Shown: in pieces, positions 60,221 through 64,000 of the stretch | Numbering within the stretch: position 1 is the first letter of the stretch | Layout of the letters: every line of letters begins with the position of its first letter | Source of the DNA: Chryseobacterium bernardetii | GTDB taxonomy: Bacteria; Bacteroidota; Bacteroidia; Flavobacteriales; Weeksellaceae | Assembly (NCBI RefSeq): GCF_003815975.1 | Contig: NZ_CP033932.1 | Span: 310,001 to 374,000, forward strand | Direction: 5' to 3' | Length of the DNA stretch: 64,000 nt | Notes under the pieces: generated by a model | The model's input: the letters and a program-made list of their open reading frames with translations, nothing else | What the model was told of the DNA's origin: nothing | Databases searched by the model: none | Program-made: the position numbers and the translations under genes

Positions 60221-63100
60221 TTAAGGTTTATCATCCGTTAACTCAAATCCCCAATCCTTTCCTTTTTGGGTGGCCGGAATTCCCTTCGTCATCCAGGCCG
60301 GAGCTTTAGCCCCTTTAAGATAGTGATCGAAAAACTGCTGTTCACGAATTTGAATATCTTTTCTGTTCTGGCGTTTGATGAGGTTATGGTCATCACCATT
60401 ATAATTCAGGAGCCATGCAGGTTTTCCAAGACGGCGTAATGCTGTAAACATTTCGATCCCCTGATACCATGGCACTGCTCCATCCTGATCGTTGCTCATA
60501 ATGGCTACCGGAGTTTTTACTTTATCAATTGTAAAAAGCGGTGAATTTTTAATATAAAGATCCGGTGCTTCCCATAGATTCTTTCCTAATCTACTCTGTG
60601 ATTTTTCATACTGAAACTGTCTGTTCATTCCTGAACCCCATCGGATTCCACCATAAGCGGAAGTCATATTTACAACAGGAGCACCACTCCATGCTGCGGC
60701 ATACATGTCAGTATGGGTAATAAGATAAGCTACCTGATAACCACCCCAGCTTTGCCCCTGAATTCCGATCTTAGTGCCATCTACCCAAGAATTTTGCTTT
60801 AACTTTTCAACTCCGGAATTAATATACTCCATCGCAGATTCTCCAGGGAAACCATCTGTGTAAGAAATATCAGGGGTAAAAACCTGATATCCGTTGCTCA
60901 CAAAATAAGAGATATTTAGCCTTGAAGGAGTTGGCGAAGGAGCCACATACCTGTTTAGGTTATCAGAAAGCTTTTCATAGAAATAGACAATCATAGGATA
61001 CTTTTTATTCGGATCAAAATCTTCCGGCTTGAATAAAACTCCAGTAGAGGTATTTCCCTTTGGTGTTGTCCAGTGTACCAATTCATCTGTTCCCCAATTG
61101 TAGAGAGCTTGTTGTGGATTGGTATTGCTTAACTTTTCCTGTTTTGAAAAATCTGATGTTGAAAAAATATTAGGAGAATCTGTGTATGATTCTTTTACCA
61201 GAATATATTCCTCTGCATTTTTTGCTTTTTGAAGGCTGCTATACCCCCAAACATTTTCCATTTGAATTTTTACGGGGTCAGCATTGGATTGAATAGATGT
61301 TTTAAAGATTCCGTTGGCCTTAGATGCATTATCAAATGCTGATAAGTAGATAGAAGACTTTCGGTTTAAACTTTTAATATCTTTATCCAGTTCGTAAGTA
61401 TCAAATGTTATTTTATTTTTACGCCCATATCCATTCGTAATATTTCTTGGCTTTTTTGATCCGTTCAGGAAAAATTCCCAAAGATCATAACGGTCTCTGA
61501 TAATAACAGACTCATCATTATCCGTCCATGTTGCGAGTCCGTAAGGGCTTGGAAAATCTGGCATATCAAACTCCTCGTCTACAAAGGAAACCGGTAAACC
61601 TTTAGTCAGTGGCACTGTTTGTTTTGTCTTCACATTGTAGCTGAACCACTGCCCTTTTTCACTGTCAAAGATCACAACAAATTTACCCAGCGGAGAAACA
61701 GCCACTGAACCATCTAAATTTTTAATAATTTCTGTTCTTTCCCCGGTTTTATTATCAATGATAAAATAGGTCTTCTTTGTTGAGCCTTCCCATTGCGAAG
61801 AAATACGGTTATTTATACTGGTAACTCCTAATGCAAATTCAGCATTCCCGTGGTTTATCACTCTTAAAGTATCTAAATCTTCACCATCAATATTTCTAAA
61901 AAAATCAGGCTTTTCCGTCTGCATTACTGCGGCGTAAGATTTTTTCAGGTCATTTTTCAATTCTTTTAGCTGTACGGTTTGCAGATAATCATCTTTGTAA
62001 TTCCAGATATCTACCACAGCATGATCATTCGCAATCATTGCAGTGTCTTTTGCAACAGGTCTTGGAGCAACGCCAAAATATAATTGCTTCCCGTTTTTAC
62101 TGAACAGAGGTAAACGATTTTCGGAAACTACCCAATTCGTTTTCATTTGGGCGTTTTCATTGGTTATGATTTCTTTTTTATTTCCTTTAAAACTAAAGTA
62201 ATATAAATTATAAAGCTTTACCAGATCATTCTGTGCAGAAGAAGTTCCCACATAGGCCAATTGGTTTCCTTCTTCATCAAAAGACAGCTGTGAAAAATCA
62301 CCTTCCATTTCGGAAATTTTAGTAACAGTTCCTTTCTGCAGATCTACCACCTGAACCGTTTCAAGAGCATACTTCTTTGGTTTAGATTTGTCTGTATCCT
62401 TTTTATCCGCAGACTTTTCTTCCGTTGAATCTTTTTCCTCTTTTTTATTCTTTTTCTCTTCCGGTTTCTTTGTTACAAAAGCAAGCTGCTTTCCATTTTT
62501 ACTGAACTCATAACGGATTACATTATCATACGTTGTGCTCTTTCCATCCAGAAGATTACGTACAACCAACTGTAGAGGCTTTATATTTTTCTCTTCCTCT
62601 TTATTTTCATCACCATCTTCTTTATCTGCAGATTTATCTTTTAAATCTTCCAGAAGATAGGCAATATAAGAACCTGCTTTTTCAGGAATTTTAAATGTTT
62701 TTACGTTAGGAATTTTCTCAGTTTGGCCATTTAAAACATCAACAATAGCAAGGCTGTCTTTGGTAAGTTTATTTTTTTTAAGCTTTTTATCTTTTACGGC
62801 TTTTATATCTTTATACAGCGGACGGATCTGAAAAACAGCAAATCGGGAATCATTCGTAAAATCTACTTTTGTTCCCCTTGCAAACTTCTTTGAAGTTTTA
62901 TTCTCTACGGAATATAAAAAAAGATTAGGATTCCCTTCCTGAACATCCACTGAATAGGCGATCCATTTTCCATCATTTGAGATTTTTCTCGAACCGATAT
63001 TTTGCCAATTATCATAGACAGAATGGTCTAAAGGTTTCTTCTGCCCATACAGGCCACAAGCCATTATGAACAGAATAAAAATTGTACATTTCAACTTCAT
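60221..63100 (-). CDS. S9-family (prolyl oligopeptidase) peptidase, secreted
   Basis: A 959-aa serine peptidase with signal peptide (CTIFILFIMACGLYGQ) and an N-terminal beta-propeller with a charged low-complexity insert (KEEKDSTEEKSADKKDTDKS region). The C-terminal alpha/beta-hydrolase has the nucleophile in GIQGQSWGGYQVAYL (Ser near residue 785), the Asp in MSNDQDGAVPWYQG and the His in NGDDHNLIKRQNR. It cleaves peptides in the periplasm or at the surface. Such long S9 proteins are common in Flavobacteriia. Divergent from htpG. Confidence 0.93.
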   Translation of the reverse strand: MKLKCTIFILFIMACGLYGQKKPLDHSVYDNWQNIGSRKISNDGKWIAYSVDVQEGNPNLFLYSVENKTSKKFARGTKVDFTNDSRFAVFQIRPLYKDIKAVKDKKLKKNKLTKDSLAIVDVLNGQTEKIPNVKTFKIPEKAGSYIAYLLEDLKDKSADKEDGDENKEEEKNIKPLQLVVRNLLDGKSTTYDNVIRYEFSKNGKQLAFVTKKPEEKKNKKEEKDSTEEKSADKKDTDKSKPKKYALETVQVVDLQKGTVTKISEMEGDFSQLSFDEEGNQLAYVGTSSAQNDLVKLYNLYYFSFKGNKKEIITNENAQMKTNWVVSENRLPLFSKNGKQLYFGVAPRPVAKDTAMIANDHAVVDIWNYKDDYLQTVQLKELKNDLKKSYAAVMQTEKPDFFRNIDGEDLDTLRVINHGNAEFALGVTSINNRISSQWEGSTKKTYFIIDNKTGERTEIIKNLDGSVAVSPLGKFVVIFDSEKGQWFSYNVKTKQTVPLTKGLPVSFVDEEFDMPDFPSPYGLATWTDNDESVIIRDRYDLWEFFLNGSKKPRNITNGYGRKNKITFDTYELDKDIKSLNRKSSIYLSAFDNASKANGIFKTSIQSNADPVKIQMENVWGYSSLQKAKNAEEYILVKESYTDSPNIFSTSDFSKQEKLSNTNPQQALYNWGTDELVHWTTPKGNTSTGVLFKPEDFDPNKKYPMIVYFYEKLSDNLNRYVAPSPTPSRLNISYFVSNGYQVFTPDISYTDGFPGESAMEYINSGVEKLKQNSWVDGTKIGIQGQSWGGYQVAYLITHTDMYAAAWSGAPVVNMTSAYGGIRWGSGMNRQFQYEKSQSRLGKNLWEAPDLYIKNSPLFTIDKVKTPVAIMSNDQDGAVPWYQGIEMFTALRRLGKPAWLLNYNGDDHNLIKRQNRKDIQIREQQFFDHYLKGAKAPAWMTKGIPATQKGKDWGFELTDDKP

Positions 63101-63255
63101 TTTTAAAAAAATTTAAGGATTAAAAGTATGATATTTCTTTGACAAATCCTCACAATTTTTAGTTTATAACTATTGAAAAAATGTCATTCTGTCACTTTCT
63201 GCTCCATGGTATTTTTTTTGAGAAAGATTCTGAAAATTAAAAAATCTAAAATATT

Positions 63256-64000
63256 ATGACGAAAGGAAATATTAATGTATCGGTGGAAAATATTTTCCCA
63301 CTTATTAAAAAGTTTCTTTACAGTGACCACGAAATATTCTTAAGAGAGCTGATTTCTAATGCTACAGATGCTACTCTGAAACTGAAACATTTAACAAGTA
63401 TTGGCGAAGCAAAAGTAGAATACGGGAATCCGAAACTTGAGGTTAAGATTGATAAAGAACAGAAAACACTGCGTATTATAGACCAAGGTATCGGTATGAC
63501 CGGTGAAGAGGTTGAAAAATACATCAACCAGGTTGCTTTCTCAGGAGCTGAAGAGTTTCTGGAAAAATATAAAGATACAGCAAAGGATTCAGGAATTATC
63601 GGACACTTTGGTCTTGGTTTCTACTCTGCCTTCATGGTAGCAGAAAAAGTAGAAATTCTTACAAAATCCTATAAAGACGAGCCTGCTGTAAGATGGATCT
63701 GCGACGGAAGCCCGGAATTCACTCTTGAAGAAACTACTGATAAAACAGACAGAGGAACGGAAATCATTCTACATATTGCAGAAGACTCTGTAGAATTTTT
63801 GGAAGAAGGAAAAATCCGTGAACTTTTATTAAAATATAACAAGTTCATGCCTGTTCCTATCAAATTTGGAACAAAAACGCATACTCTTCCTTTACCGGAA
63901 GACGCTCCGGAAGATGCTGTTGCTGAAACTGAAGAAGTAGATAACATCATCAACAACCCTACTCCGGCATGGACAATTGCTCCAAGTGATCTTACCAATG
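63256..64000 (+). CDS. htpG: Chaperone HtpG (Hsp90), 3' partial
   Basis: The frame starts MTKGNINVSVENIFPLIKKF and runs past the window edge; 248 codons are visible of a protein of about 630. GHKL ATPase motifs are present: REL-ISNATDA (N-box), DQGIGMT (G1), GHFGLGFYSAFMV (G2). ATP-dependent cytosolic chaperone. It is divergent from the S9 peptidase, with 155 bases between. No heat-shock operator (CIRCE) is seen in that interval. Confidence 0.95.
   Translation, partial: MTKGNINVSVENIFPLIKKFLYSDHEIFLRELISNATDATLKLKHLTSIGEAKVEYGNPKLEVKIDKEQKTLRIIDQGIGMTGEEVEKYINQVAFSGAEEFLEKYKDTAKDSGIIGHFGLGFYSAFMVAEKVEILTKSYKDEPAVRWICDGSPEFTLEETTDKTDRGTEIILHIAEDSVEFLEEGKIRELLLKYNKFMPVPIKFGTKTHTLPLPEDAPEDAVAETEEVDNIINNPTPAWTIAPSDLTN

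Noticed and set aside
1..64000. CRISPR array or insertion sequence
   Set aside because: No regularly spaced repeat-spacer series and no transposase-like protein were found on either strand.

Overview
The window is most of the accessory end of a Bacteroidetes integrative and conjugative element (ICE) plus its chromosomal flank. Gene families (TraA/TraD, MobA/MobB/MobC, RteC, a TopB excision-type operon), TAnnTTTG-type promoters, the lack of Shine-Dalgarno sequences and the protein sequences of S9 peptidase and HtpG all point to a flavobacterium, probably Chryseobacterium/Elizabethkingia-like. The genus is inferred from familiarity, not from a search.

Layout. (1) 1-6505: metal-resistance cargo on +, with an RND pump fused to its outer-membrane channel (cut by the window edge), a His-rich adaptor lipoprotein, a Fur-family regulator and a Zn/Cd-type P1B ATPase. 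(2) 6659-10905: conjugation core, with traD-DUF3408-traA leftward and mobA-mobB rightward, separated by a ~700-bp hairpin-rich region that I read as oriT. (3) 10915-19516: cargo inserted between mobB and mobC. It holds a frameshifted ATPase, a DUF417/membrane-protein operon with an AraC regulator, and a Crp/Fnr-centred set (VOC protein, Crp/Fnr, DUF5131, alcohol dehydrogenase, VOC, MBL hydrolase). (4) 19788-21785: mobC coupling ATPase. (5) 22155-37276: second cargo block of redox, thiol and sulfur genes under AraC, HxlR and TetR regulators (DJ-1, MBL, NmrA, two NTF2-like, rhodanese, OsmC, DsbA, thioredoxin relic, DoxDA, TlpA, DsrE, isochorismatase). (6) 37563-58138: core again, with an RteC paralogue, a 1813-aa methylase/helicase, DUF1896, then a type I restriction system (controller, HsdR, HsdS, PrrC-like tRNA nuclease candidate, HsdM). 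It continues with an ORF6N protein, topB, a DUF3945 protein and two excisionase-like HTH proteins, with a second RteC upstream. The last block resembles the CTnDOT order rteC / xis2c-xis2d-orf3-exc. (7) 58626-64000: chromosome, with an unrecognised 482-aa protein, an S9 peptidase and the start of htpG. No integrase, tra E-Q genes or tRNA gene are visible; the rest of the ICE should lie to the left.

How it works together. A short motif (TGGCAGTGTTTG / TGGCACTCAATGGC) recurs upstream of traA, mobC, the DUF1896-methylase pair, the DUF3945-topB pair and the HTH operon, always in the same orientation relative to the gene, so I propose an element-wide operator. In the cargo, several regulators have legible sites. 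Three copies of TTGAY-N4-RTCAAT-N7-ATTGA surround the Crp/Fnr gene, an inverted repeat covers both promoter boxes of the HxlR-controlled operon, two TAGTAT palindromes flank the TetR gene, and 21-bp-spaced direct repeats lie at two AraC-linked promoters. Two cargo genes look broken: a P-loop ATPase with a one-base loss in an A-run, and a thioredoxin whose active-site Trp codon is TGA.
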